Source: Nocardia asteroides (GTDB taxonomy: Bacteria; Actinomycetota; Actinomycetes; Mycobacteriales; Mycobacteriaceae). Taken from it: 64,000 nt of DNA. The notes under the pieces were generated by a model, which saw nothing but the letters and a program-made list of their open reading frames with translations, was not told where the DNA came from and did no database searches. The translations under genes were made by a program, and so were the position numbers. The DNA lies in the NCBI GenBank assembly GCA_019930625.1, contig CP082844.1:3100001-3164000 (forward strand), read 5' to 3'. This document shows positions 11,110-19,025 of this stretch, piece after piece (position 1 is the stretch's first letter; each line of letters begins with the position of its first letter).

Positions 11110-11964
11110 TCACACGAGACGCAGGCCGAGACGACGCCGGACGCGCATATCCAGCAGGTAGGCGTTCAGCGGGAACGCGCGGATCGGTCGCGGGAGGCGG
11201 GACTGCGTGGCCCCGACGGCGCGCAGGATGTGGCCGAGCACGCGCTCGTCGAGGTCGGTCCAGGTCATGCCCATCTCGTCGCGCAGGTGCTGCGGCAGCA
11301 GGCCGGTCACGAAGAAGCGATGCAGCCGCCCGAACGCCAACTGTGCCGGTCGCGGCAGCATGCGCAGCTCGATGAGGTCGTCGAAATAGGCGCGGACCGC
11401 CGGGTCGATGCTGGTCTTGGCGAGATTCGCGGCCCAGTACGCGTCGAAGGCGCGCCGGTCGACGGGCCACATCGCTTCGGGCATCTGGAGGGTGGTGCCC
11501 AGCCGGGCGCCCAGGCGGTAGAAGGCGTCGGCGGTCGCCTCGTCCATCGGGCCGTGCATGCGCTCGTACAGATCCAGGGCTCCCCAGTGCAGGCAGGCCG
11601 CGACCCACAGTTGCAGCGTGGGATCGAAGGCGTTGTAGTGCATCGGGCTGGAGGCCGTCGAGTGGACTTGGCGATGCGCTACGTTGACCGCCTCGCGGTA
11701 GGCCGCGCGTTCCTCGTCGGTGCCGAGCATCGCCACGGACAGGTAGGTCAGCGTGGTGCGCAGCCGTTTGATCGGATGCAACATCACATTCCCGCTGTCG
11801 ACCCTGCTCTCCAGGACGCCATAGCCGACCGGTGGAGTACTCAACTGCATGATGACGTTCGCGACGCCGCCGAAGAGGCCGGCTATGCCGTCGAGATATT
11901 GCCCGACGTCGAAGGAGTCCGGCGAGTCGTGGCGATGCGGTGCGCGAAGTGGCTTGGTCATCAT
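11110..11964 (-). CDS. MpaB-type oxygenase (DUF2236), copy 2
   Basis: 284 residues from ATG 11964, paralogue of the protein at 8541-9407 over its whole length; shared blocks include HPIKRLRTTLTYL, YNAFDPTLQLWVAACLHWG, RMHGPMDEATADAFYRLG and VTGLLPQHLRDEMGMTWTD. Presumed heme-dependent oxygenase with unknown substrate. The 17-base leader around the start is identical to copy 1 and upstream TGAGAA-N15-TTCTCA matches the copy-1 operator, so gene, leader and control region were probably duplicated together. A longer in-frame extension exists upstream but runs through the promoter and was not used. Confidence 0.88.
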   Translation of the reverse strand: MMTKPLRAPHRHDSPDSFDVGQYLDGIAGLFGGVANVIMQLSTPPVGYGVLESRVDSGNVMLHPIKRLRTTLTYLSVAMLGTDEERAAYREAVNVAHRQVHSTASSPMHYNAFDPTLQLWVAACLHWGALDLYERMHGPMDEATADAFYRLGARLGTTLQMPEAMWPVDRRAFDAYWAANLAKTSIDPAVRAYFDDLIELRMLPRPAQLAFGRLHRFFVTGLLPQHLRDEMGMTWTDLDERVLGHILRAVGATQSRLPRPIRAFPLNAYLLDMRVRRRLGLRLV

Positions 11965-11978
11965 CGACCTCGCAGTAC

Positions 11979-12005
11979 TGAGAAGGCTGTGCAACAACTT
12001 TCTCA
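11979..12005. promoter_or_regulatory. Inverted repeat, candidate TetR operator 2
   Basis: TGAGAA (11979-11984) and TTCTCA (12000-12005), spaced by 15 bases, repeat the core of operator 1. Bases AACAACTTTCTCA closely match ATCAACTTTCTCA in site 1. On the minus strand TTGACA (12026-12021) lies 18 bases before GAAAGT (12002-11997), again placing the site over the probable -10 of the MpaB gene. Confidence 0.6.
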
Positions 12006-12085
12006 CCGCGTCAGCAGGAGTGTCAACCATCACATCGACGGCTCGTCGGCGCGGGACACCGCGAGGCCGCCCGAGCCCGGCGAAG

Positions 12086-12091
12086 TAGCGT
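12086..12091 (+). promoter_or_regulatory. -10 element of fadD36 (leaderless)
   Basis: TAGCGT ends six bases before ATG 12098 and no Shine-Dalgarno sequence is present, so transcription probably begins at or next to the start codon. This supports the chosen start. Confidence 0.55.
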
Positions 12092-12097
12092 GGTCGA

Positions 12098-13516
12098 ATG
12101 CCGTTCGGTCCGCCGCTGCTGCTCAGTTCCCTCAACCCGCTCGCCGTCGCAGGCGGAGCGGACATCCCCGACGCCGTCAGCATCGACGGCACCACCCTGT
12201 CTCGCAGCGACCTGCTGGGCGCGGCCACTTCGGTGGCCGAACGCGTCGCGCGCGCGGAGCGGGTGGCGGTGCTGGCCGAGCCGACCGTCCAGACCGTGCT
12301 CGCGGTGGTGGGCTGCCTCATCGCGGGCGTCACGGTGGTGCCGGTGCCCCCGGACTCCGGGACCGCGGAACGGGCGCACATCCTGGCCGACTCGGGCGCG
12401 CAGGCATGGCTGGGTACGGCGCCGGAGGACGCCGACCTGCCCGTGGTGCCGGTGCGGCGGCACGCGAGGTCATGGCACACCTACCCCGAACCGGACCCGG
12501 CCACGACGGCTTTCGTGCTCTACACCTCCGGAACTACCGGCCTGCCCAAGGGCGTGGTGCTCAGTCGGGGCGCGATCGCCGCAGGCCTGGACGCCCTCGC
12601 CGAGGCATGGGCATGGACCGCCGGGGACACTCTGGTGCACGGGCTTCCACTGTTCCACGTGCACGGACTGATCCTCGGCGTGCTCGGCCCGCTGCGCGTG
12701 GGCAGTCCGCTCGTCCACACCGGCAAGCCGACGCCGCAGGCCTACGCGGCCGCGAAGGGTTCGCTGTACTTCGGCGTGCCGACCGTGTGGTCGCGAGTGG
12801 TCGACGACCCCGACTCGGCGAGGCAATTGGCCGACGCGCGGCTTCTGGTCTCCGGCAGCGCGCCGCTGCCCGTACCGGTGTTCGAACGACTGCGCGAGCT
12901 GACCGGGCACGCGCCGGTCGAGCGCTACGGCATGAGCGAAACCATGATCACGCTGTCCACCCGGGCCGACGGCGAGCGCAGGCCCGGCTGGGTCGGCACG
13001 CCGGTACGCGGCGTGCGCACCCGGATCCGGGACGAGTCCGGCGCCCCCGTCCCGCACGACGGCGAGAGCATCGGCGGCCTCGAGGTCAGCGGGCCCATGC
13101 TCTTCGACGGCTACCTGAACCGCCCGGAGGCGACCGCGCAGAGCTGGACCGAGGACGGCTGGTTCCGGACCGGTGACGTCGCCGCCATCGCCGCCGACGG
13201 CTTCCACCGCATCGTCGGCCGGGAATCGGTGGACCTGATCAAGTCCGGTGGCTACCGGGTCGGGGCGGGGGAGGTCGAGACGGTGCTGCTCGGTCACCCC
13301 GCCGTCGCGGAGGTCGCCGTGGTCGGCCTGCCCGACGACGACCTGGGCCAGCGCATCACCGCCTTCGTCGTGCTGCGCGGCAACGCGTCCGAACGCGAAC
13401 TGATCGACCACGTGGCCGGAGAACTCTCGGTGCACAAGCGCCCGCGCGAGATCCGGATGGTCGACGCACTGCCGCGCAATGCCATGGGCAAGGTGCAGAA
13501 GAAGAAGCTGGGTTGA
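12098..13516 (+). CDS. fadD36: Acyl-CoA synthetase (AMP-forming), FadD36-like
   Basis: 472 residues, close in length and position to mycobacterial FadD36 (473). Adenylates a carboxylic acid, then transfers it to CoA. Motifs of the ANL superfamily are complete: YTSGTTGLPKG (142-152, ATP P-loop), HGLPLFHVHGL, RYGMSETM (A5), FRTGDVAAIAADG (A7) and the C-terminal GKVQKKKLG carrying the catalytic lysine. The protein is shorter at the N-terminus than FadD6-like enzymes, as in malonyl-CoA-synthetase-like members; the true substrate is unknown. Divergent from MpaB copy 2. Confidence 0.9.
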   Translation: MPFGPPLLLSSLNPLAVAGGADIPDAVSIDGTTLSRSDLLGAATSVAERVARAERVAVLAEPTVQTVLAVVGCLIAGVTVVPVPPDSGTAERAHILADSGAQAWLGTAPEDADLPVVPVRRHARSWHTYPEPDPATTAFVLYTSGTTGLPKGVVLSRGAIAAGLDALAEAWAWTAGDTLVHGLPLFHVHGLILGVLGPLRVGSPLVHTGKPTPQAYAAAKGSLYFGVPTVWSRVVDDPDSARQLADARLLVSGSAPLPVPVFERLRELTGHAPVERYGMSETMITLSTRADGERRPGWVGTPVRGVRTRIRDESGAPVPHDGESIGGLEVSGPMLFDGYLNRPEATAQSWTEDGWFRTGDVAAIAADGFHRIVGRESVDLIKSGGYRVGAGEVETVLLGHPAVAEVAVVGLPDDDLGQRITAFVVLRGNASERELIDHVAGELSVHKRPREIRMVDALPRNAMGKVQKKKLG

Positions 13517-13549
13517 CCTCGAGTCAGGTAGAGGTTTTACGGTCGGCGC

Positions 13550-13939
13550 ATGACCGCGACCTTGACACCCGAACAGATCGACTACCTGCACACCCAGCGG
13601 CTGGGCCGTCTGGCCACCGTCCGGCCCGACGGCACCCCCCAGAACAACCCGGTCGGCTTTCGCTACAACCCCGAGCTGGGCACCATCGACATCGCGGGCT
13701 GGAACATGGGCGCCTCATGGAAATTCCGTAACCTCGCCACCAACGACCGCGTCGCCTTCGTGGTCGACGACGTCGCCTCGGTCCAACCCTGGCGCGTCCG
13801 CTGCTTGGAGATCCGCGGCTCCGCCGAAGCGCTCACCGACGTCGAGCCCTACATCTCCGGCGTCTCCCGCGAAATGATCCGCATCCATCCCCAACGGGTC
13901 ATCGCCTTCGGTTTGACCGACCAGACCGATACGCCTTGA
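13550..13939 (+). CDS. PPOX-class (split-barrel) F420-dependent family protein
   Basis: 129 residues, pyridoxamine-phosphate-oxidase-like split barrel. The N-terminal RLGRLATVRPDGTPQNNPVG and the C-terminal IRIHPQRVIAFG are typical of the F420-binding actinobacterial subgroup, so it probably uses F420 (made with FbiC, encoded at 2349-4964) and not FMN; this is inference. TACGGT (13538-13543) stands six bases before the ATG and TTGACC further upstream, giving its own leaderless promoter just after fadD36. Substrate unknown. Confidence 0.85.
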   Translation: MTATLTPEQIDYLHTQRLGRLATVRPDGTPQNNPVGFRYNPELGTIDIAGWNMGASWKFRNLATNDRVAFVVDDVASVQPWRVRCLEIRGSAEALTDVEPYISGVSREMIRIHPQRVIAFGLTDQTDTP

Positions 13940-14056
13940 TCGTCCTCAGCGATTCGCGGCCGCCTGCACCTGTTCGCCGTCGAATTGCTCGGTTGTACCA
14001 GCGGGCGGCGAGCCGACGCGACGCCGGTGTTGGAGCGTGCGGCTGCCACCGCCCTG

Positions 14057-14069
14057 TACGGTGACCGTA
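14057..14069. promoter_or_regulatory. 13-base palindrome before ABM monooxygenase gene
   Basis: TACGGT-G-ACCGTA is a perfect inverted repeat 20 bases before the start codon and just before the Shine-Dalgarno AGGAGG. Position and symmetry fit an operator; no regulator is encoded alongside. Confidence 0.4.
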
Positions 14070-14089
14070 TACCGGTGCCGAGGAGGGCT

Positions 14090-14404
14090 ATGTTCGCGCT
14101 CGTGGTGAGGTTCGACCTGCAGGATGGCGAGAAGGCTGCCGAGTTCGACCAGTTGGTAGCCGAGACCGTTGGGGCGGTCACTCAATTCGAACCTAGAACG
14201 CTGGTGTATGCCACGCATTCCGTCGAGGGAGAGCCCTTGGCGCGGGTGTTCTACGAGGTGTACCGCGACCGCGAGGCATTCCGGGAGCACGAGCGGCAGC
14301 CACACACCCGGCACTTCCTGAGCCAGCGGGAGAAGTACGTCGCCTCCTCTCGCGTGGAGTTCCTGTCGCCCGTCGGCGCGAAGGGCTTGCCCGCCCCGAG
14401 ATGA
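14090..14404 (+). CDS. Antibiotic biosynthesis monooxygenase (ABM) family protein
   Basis: 104 residues of ferredoxin-like ABM fold, similar to putative quinol monooxygenases (FALVVRFDLQDGEKAAEFDQ; FYEVYRDREAFREHERQPHT, then RHFL). These small dimeric enzymes oxidise quinols or related aromatics without metal; the substrate here is unknown. The start at ATG 14090 is fixed by AGGAGG at 14081-14086; a longer frame to 13985 reads through the operator-like palindrome. Downstream lies a gene-poor, rearranged stretch. Confidence 0.85.
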   Translation: MFALVVRFDLQDGEKAAEFDQLVAETVGAVTQFEPRTLVYATHSVEGEPLARVFYEVYRDREAFREHERQPHTRHFLSQREKYVASSRVEFLSPVGAKGLPAPR

Positions 14405-14968
14405 CCGGCTGTCCCGTCATCCCCTGGCCGCGCCGTCGGGCCACACCACATCCACCGGCACACCTGCATCGAGGGCCAGTTCCACCACGGACCCCGTCCC
14501 GCTTCGCTCCCTGAAGTCGGCTCCGGTCCTCCCAAGAGGACCAGAGTCTTTTCCTCTTCGAAGGTCCTAGCGCCGTTCAGTACTCACGTGCGGTGTCCGG
14601 TCTCATGCGGCCCGCCTCGATCAGTGTTTGCCGTGCTGCTGCCTTGCGCGGGCAGTCCTGTATGCGGCACCCCCTGTGGCGCTGCATGATGGCGTGGGCT
14701 TCGGCCACGCTCAGGCGGTGGTCGGGAGCTTCGTGCGGCCAACCTCGTGGCCAGAGCCCGGTCCCGAACCCCTGCTTCCTGATCGCGCTTCAGTGGTGAG
14801 CACCCGCTGCCGGGGATACCGATGGAGGTCGGATCAACCCGGCGGCGGGGCTACCAGAAGCGTCCTGCGACTACGGGATTCGCGCTGGCGTTGCACTGTG
14901 GCCAAGGTGTTGCCGAATGGTTCGGCAGCGTCGCAACGCTGCTCAGGGGCGTGATGAGAGGGGGCTGG
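14405..14968. other. Gene-poor region before the disrupted regulator
   Basis: Between the ABM gene and the XRE regulator there is no complete conventional gene. It contains a short minus-strand frame related to the protein at 26535-26870, described separately. The rest, including forward frames at 14593-14954, shows no recognisable domain. The mixture of a short gene remnant and an adjacent broken gene suggests decaying DNA. Confidence 0.45.
14577..14708 (-). pseudogene. Short CxxxxC protein or gene remnant, paralogue of 26535-26870
   Basis: The minus frame reads VAEAHAIMQRHRGC, then a second Cys, and ends in QTLIEAGRMRPDTAREY. It aligns over about 40 residues with the C-terminal half of the 111-residue protein at 26535-26870 (shared VAEAH, MQRHR, C-x4-C, TLIEAG-x-MR). 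The only start in frame is a GTG at 14708, giving 43 residues without the N-terminal membrane segment; a TGA lies about 30 codons upstream of it. It is therefore either a truncated remnant or a very short gene. Confidence 0.45.
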
Positions 14969-15771
14969 ATGCAGAATTGGGAAGCGTTCGGAGCCGAACT
15001 GCGGCGGCGGCGATCGCAGGCGGGTCTGTCGGTCAGAGAGCTGGCGCGCAGCCTCAGTTACGACCCTGGTGCGTTGTCGCGTCTGGAAAATGGCCGCCGC
15101 AAACCTCCGCTGGATATTGTTCGGAAGCTTGATCGGGTTCTCGAATCCGACGGAGCGCTCGCGATCATCTATGAAAGTCTGATCGCCCCGGTAGACGCCG
15201 ATGAGCAGTCAACCCTGTTGCATTCGCGTGAGTCGTCTGCCATGGCGGAACGGCGCTACATCGATCGCGGGCTGGCTGCGGAACTTGGAAGGCTGCTGTC
15301 GGAAACCACGGTTGGAGGATCGGATCGGGTCCGAACTCGTTCTGCCGCTGGCAGTACGTCGAACACGGGTCGCGTCAGCGCTCGCCGCCGAGGCCCGGAA
15401 GTCGGACCGTGCCGCCATGGTCGACGTAGCCGCTGGATGGCAGCAATTCACAGGTTGGCTCCATGCGAATCTCGGACATCATGCTGCCGCGGTCCAGCAT
15501 TATCGCGTCGCGCTCGAACTGGCCACCGAGAGCGGTAACCGAGACATGATCGCCACTGCGCTGTCCATGCGAGGTCATGTCGCATGGACGGCAGGTGAGG
15601 TCGGTCCGATGATCGGCCTATCTCGAGCCGCGCAGCGTGATGGCGATGCACTGAGTTCTACTGTCCTTGCGCTGGCACTCCAGCAGGAGGGCCGTGGACA
15701 CGCGATCGAAGGTGATCTCAGTGCGATGGAAGCCAAACTGGATGAGGCGGCGGAGTTGATAGTGCGGGGGG
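14969..15771 (+). pseudogene. XRE-family regulator with TPR-like domain, 5' part (frameshifted, IS-interrupted)
   Basis: Starts at ATG 14969 with GAGAGGGGG upstream. Residues about 5-55 form an XRE helix-turn-helix (FGAELRRRRSQAGLSVRELA, then SLSYDPGALSRLENG). A frameshift between about 15301 and 15320 moves the protein from one frame (LGRLLSETT) to the next (RLEDRIGSELVL), where a TPR-like helical domain continues (WQQFTGWLHANLGHHAAAV, then QHYRVALELA). It then breaks at a G-run (15765-15771) where the insertion begins. The rest of the gene is at 17721-18104. Such actinobacterial regulators usually control small neighbouring genes, but this one cannot give an intact product. Confidence 0.85.
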
Positions 15772-15836
15772 GTGTCCCTATGGTGTTGGTCAAGCTGGAT
15801 CGGTCGTGGTTGGTTGCGCCGTCGTGGCGTTCGGTG

Positions 15837-16235
15837 TCAGTTCAGTCGTAGTAGGCCGGCGTCGGTGGTTCGGAACCCGCAGGTGTCGCGATAGAAGCTG
15901 TTGAGGTGTGGTTCGTAGTCGACGTGGAGCCACTCGATACCGAGTTCGCGAAGGTCGCTGAGAAGAGCCGCGACCAGGCTGGTTCCGATGCGCTGATACT
16001 GGAAGTCGGGGGCGACCATCGTGTCGAGGAGGAACGCATGCCGACCCCCGTCCCAGACTGCGTGCACGAACCCGACAAGCTGATCGCCGACGAACGCACC
16101 GACCCACGATCTGCTGTGCCGTTCCAGGCGTGCCTTCCAAGGGCTCGGCACGTGGTCACCGCCGAATGCGTCGGTGTGCAGCCGCGAGAGCACCTCATCG
16201 TCGACAGCGAAACGGATGCGGAGATCCGCGATCAT
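15837..16235 (-). CDS. GNAT family N-acetyltransferase (IS passenger)
   Basis: 132 residues from ATG 16235, preceded by GAGAGGAC. The acetyl-CoA-binding motif A is APDFQYQRIGTSLVAALLSD; the C-terminal FYRDTCGFR is also typical. Substrate unknown. It reads in the same direction as the transposase and sits inside the insertion that splits the XRE gene, so it travelled with the element or was already nested in it. A 16253 start (six codons longer) is possible. Confidence 0.85.
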   Translation of the reverse strand: MIADLRIRFAVDDEVLSRLHTDAFGGDHVPSPWKARLERHSRSWVGAFVGDQLVGFVHAVWDGGRHAFLLDTMVAPDFQYQRIGTSLVAALLSDLRELGIEWLHVDYEPHLNSFYRDTCGFRTTDAGLLRLN

Positions 16236-16263
16236 GCGGCGTCCTCTCAGCACGGGTCGTCAT

Positions 16264-16295
16264 GACGTGATGTCACGTGATCGTGGCATCACGTC
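16264..16295. terminator. Hairpin at transposase stop codon
   Basis: GACGTGATG (16264-16272) and CATCACGTC (16287-16295) form a perfect 9-base stem around a 14-base loop. The transposase stop codon lies inside the right arm. It may terminate transposase transcription before the GNAT gene or be a structural end of an original, shorter IS. Confidence 0.4.
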
Positions 16296-17539
16296 GATGC
16301 TGGGACCAGCGGATTTCGGTAGGGCTGTTTTGTTTTGAGCATGGCGTAGAGGACATCGCAGCGGCGTCGGGCCAGGCAGATGAGGGCGGCGTTGTGTTTC
16401 TTGCCCTCGCCGCGCTTCCGGTCGTAGTAGGTGCGGCTTGCCGGGTCGTGCAGGGCGGCGAAGGCGGACAGGAACAGGGCGCGTTTGAGTTTGTGGTTGC
16501 CTGATCGAGCTGGTGATTCGCCGCGGATGGAGCTGCCGGATCGGTGAGTGACGGGGGCGATTCCTGCGTAGGAGGCGAGGTGGCCGGCCGAAGCGAAGGC
16601 CGAGCCGTCGCCAACCTCGAGCAGGATGCGGGCGCCGGTCCTGACTCCGACGCCCGGCATCGAGGTCAGGACCTTGGAAAGAGGGTGGTCATCGAGCATC
16701 CTCTCGATGTCAGCGGCGATGCTTTGTCGTTGCAGCAGGACCGTTTTGAGCGAGTCGGCGAGTTTCGGCAGCACGACCTCGGCGGCCTTCGCGCCGGGAA
16801 CGGTGACGGTCTGTGCGGGCAGGGCGGCCAGGACCTCCTCGACCAGGCGTGCACCCATGCGCGGGGCGTACTTGGTGGCGATCGTGGTGAGTTTGCGTTT
16901 GCCCGCAGCTCGGATCCCTGCCGGGCCGCCGCACCGAGACAAGATCTCCAGAACCGCAGGATGTGAGATTCGAGGCCCCAACACGCGTTCGAGCCCGGGG
17001 TGGATGCTGGTCAGCAGGCCACGGATGCGGTTGCTGGTGCGAGTGGCTTCTTCCGCCAGGTCGTCGTCGAAGCCGACCAGGACGCCGAGTTCGGTGAGTG
17101 TTTCGTCGCCGGTGTCGACCCGGCGCAGCGTGTGCGGCATGGTGCGGGCGGCGTCGGCGATGATGTGCGCGTCACGGGCATCGGTCTTCGCCTGGCCCGG
17201 ATAGAGGTCGGCGATGCGGCGCATCGACAGGCCGGGCAGGTAGGCCACGTCGTGGCCGCAGGCGCGGGCGACGGTGACCGGTAGTGCGCCGATGGTGTTG
17301 GGCTGGTCGACCACGATCAGCAGCGGGCCGTGGGCGGCGAGCTGGTCGAATAACGCTCGTAGCCGTGACTCGTCGTTCGGCAACGCCTTGTCGAACAACC
17401 GCTTGCCAGTCACATCGAGACCGACAGCGTGGTGTTCGCCTTTTCCCACATCAACGCCGCAGAACACGGCATATGCCTGTGCCACTTCGTGAGTTCCTCG
17501 TCGCGTCGAAACCGGAACGGTCGCCCGATCTGGCGTCAA
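16289..17539 (-). CDS. IS110 family transposase (DEDD recombinase)
   Basis: 416 residues, or 399 if it starts at the in-frame GTG 17488 just before AQAYAVFCGVDVGK. The N-terminal RuvC-like DEDD domain shows GVDVGKGEHHAVG, LLIVVDQPNTIGA and GQAKTDARDAHIIAD. The C-terminal transposase domain shows LTSMPGVGVRTGARILLEVG and the serine-bearing SYAGIAPVTHRSGSSIRG. All expected motifs are present and no frameshift is seen, so the protein may be active. IS110 recombinases are guided by an RNA made from the element's non-coding end. Confidence 0.93.
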   Translation of the reverse strand: MTPDRATVPVSTRRGTHEVAQAYAVFCGVDVGKGEHHAVGLDVTGKRLFDKALPNDESRLRALFDQLAAHGPLLIVVDQPNTIGALPVTVARACGHDVAYLPGLSMRRIADLYPGQAKTDARDAHIIADAARTMPHTLRRVDTGDETLTELGVLVGFDDDLAEEATRTSNRIRGLLTSIHPGLERVLGPRISHPAVLEILSRCGGPAGIRAAGKRKLTTIATKYAPRMGARLVEEVLAALPAQTVTVPGAKAAEVVLPKLADSLKTVLLQRQSIAADIERMLDDHPLSKVLTSMPGVGVRTGARILLEVGDGSAFASAGHLASYAGIAPVTHRSGSSIRGESPARSGNHKLKRALFLSAFAALHDPASRTYYDRKRGEGKKHNAALICLARRRCDVLYAMLKTKQPYRNPLVPAST

Positions 17540-17714
17540 CGCCCGGCACCCACGTTACGAAGAGACCTGCTCTCGGCCCTGTCCCCATCAGCGGTCCGTC
17601 GACGCCACCAGCACCCGGCGACACCACCCCCCGGATCATGAGAAAGACAGGGGGAAGAAGTCATACCGGGACTGGCGACCGTGGGCCCGATCTCGGGACC
17701 CACGAAAAAGGTAA
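17540..17714 (-). ncRNA. Non-coding end of IS110 element, candidate bridge-RNA region
   Basis: About 175 bases upstream of the transposase, without a gene, form the left end of the element. In studied IS110-group elements this end encodes the bridge RNA that pairs with target and donor DNA. Near the tip a stem pairs GTGGGCCCGA (17681-17690) with TCGGGACCCAC (17693-17703), with one bulged base. The assignment rests on position and this hairpin only. Confidence 0.35.
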
Positions 17715-17720
17715 CGGGGG

Positions 17721-18104
17721 GACCCGAGTCGACCGGATTCTCAGTACTTCTACTCCGACTCGTTCATCGAAATGCAGCGTGGCTTGGCCTATCGCCTGGC
17801 TCGGCAGTGGGACAAGGCCGTCGTGTCGCTCGATCGTGGATCGGCGGGCTTCGATCCCGAGATCCTGGGATCCGAATGGGCTACTTGGTACGTCACAGAA
17901 TCGGCCTGCGCATTGGCGGGTATCGGTGAACCCGAAGCCGCATGCCAGCGAGCATCGGAGGCATTGCGGGTCGCGGTAGCGACGCCAGGATCCAGATCGA
18001 CCGGATTCATTCGCTGCCTCCATCGCGAGATGACTACGAAATGGATGACGAACGAAGCTGTTGGCGCCCTGGGCCAGGAACTGCGTTCGACCCGTGCTGT
18101 ATAG
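17721..18104 (+). pseudogene. XRE/TPR regulator, 3' part
   Basis: Continuation of the gene begun at 14969. The frame reads DPSRPDSQYFYSDSFIEMQR and then GLAYRLARQWDKAVVSLDRG, followed by TPR-like helices (EWATWYVTESACALAGIGEP, then EAACQRASEAL) and ends at TAG 18104. It lies immediately outside the insertion's right edge. A 110-residue frame from ATG 17772 could look like a separate gene but has no ribosome site and lacks the domain's beginning. Confidence 0.85.
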
Positions 18105-18261
18105 AGCCAGAATGTCGATGTCGTGGCTACGAGGGCGATAGGTGGTCGTCGGCGGGCGCTCACAGACAGGCTTCCGTCGCGTCCCGGGCTGTACACCAGC
18201 CGTTGGCGAAAACCGAAACCCGATGCCAGGCGAGTTCGTCACAACTTGAAAGGAGCAAGTA

Positions 18262-18792
18262 GTGCCAATCGAGCACGAAGCCAAGATCCTCGATATCAAC
18301 CCCGGCACCATCGAACAGCACATCGTGGACAAGGGCGGGCGACGGCTCGGTGAGCGGTTCATGCGCCGCTACGTCTATGACATCACGCCGGGTGATGCGT
18401 CGAAATGGATCAGGCTGCGTGACAATGGAAATGGGACCACGCTCGCCGTCAAGCAGATCACCAGCGACGCCATCGACGGCACTCACGAAGTGGAAGTGAG
18501 CGTCGACGACTTCACCGCCACCAACGCGCTGCTCGAGATGCTGGGGTTCACCGCGAAGTCCTACCAGGAGAACAAGCGGATCAGCTTCGCGCTCGACGGC
18601 GCACAGCTCGAGGTCGACACCTGGCCAGGGATTCCGCCGTACCTGGAGATCGAAGCCGCGACCAAGGACGAAGTGATCCGGATCGCCGAACTGCTCGGCT
18701 ACGCCGAAGCCGACCTCACCGGCGAGAACACGATCAAGATCTACGCACGGCACGGCATCGACCTCGACGCCGTCCGCGAACTACGGTTCTGA
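18262..18792 (+). CDS. CYTH domain protein (class IV adenylate cyclase / triphosphatase-like)
   Basis: 176 residues. The N-terminal E4-x-E6-x-K8 signature (IEHEAKIL) and basic or acidic strand residues (WIRLRDNG, HEVEVSVDDF, QLEVDTWPGIPPYLEIEA) mark a CYTH triphosphate-tunnel fold. Members hydrolyse or cyclise triphosphates (tripolyphosphate, thiamine triphosphate, ATP to cAMP); which applies is not decidable here. GTG 18262 is preceded by GAAAGGAG. It follows the wrecked XRE gene by 157 bases; such regulators often sit beside the gene they control, so this may have been its target. Confidence 0.85.
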   Translation: MPIEHEAKILDINPGTIEQHIVDKGGRRLGERFMRRYVYDITPGDASKWIRLRDNGNGTTLAVKQITSDAIDGTHEVEVSVDDFTATNALLEMLGFTAKSYQENKRISFALDGAQLEVDTWPGIPPYLEIEAATKDEVIRIAELLGYAEADLTGENTIKIYARHGIDLDAVRELRF

Positions 18793-19025
18793 GCGTGTGC
18801 GATCTTGTCGCCAGTGGCGGCAGACGCACGTAGAGGATGGGCGCTGGGTCGCGCCGAGCATGATCATCGGTTCACTCGTCCGAGTGCCACGCGCGGAGCG
18901 TGCAACGGATCGCCCCCGATCCCCGCCCAGCGATCTCCGGACTGGCCGGGCGGCCTAGGGCAGCGAGGCCGGTTTCACGCCGGTCTCGAGCCCTTGCCGA
19001 TATCGGTCCTTGTGCCAGTGGAGAA

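Larger units (their letters stand above)
15772..17714. mobile_element. IS110-family insertion (about 1.94 kb) carrying a GNAT gene
   Basis: Contains an IS110-type transposase (minus strand) and a GNAT acetyltransferase gene downstream of it. Boundaries come from the interrupted gene: joining base 15770 to 17721 restores the reading VRG-DPSRPDSQYFYSDSF without gap or overlap. CGGGGGG occurs at both edges (15765-15771 and 17715-17721), so one copy belongs to the target. No terminal inverted repeats are visible, which fits IS110 elements. Elements of this family are usually about 1.2-1.6 kb, so the extra length is the GNAT gene. Confidence 0.75.

Noticed and set aside
17772..18104. Independent 110-residue gene
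   Set aside because: It lacks a ribosome site, and its upstream codons continue the interrupted XRE/TPR regulator in frame.
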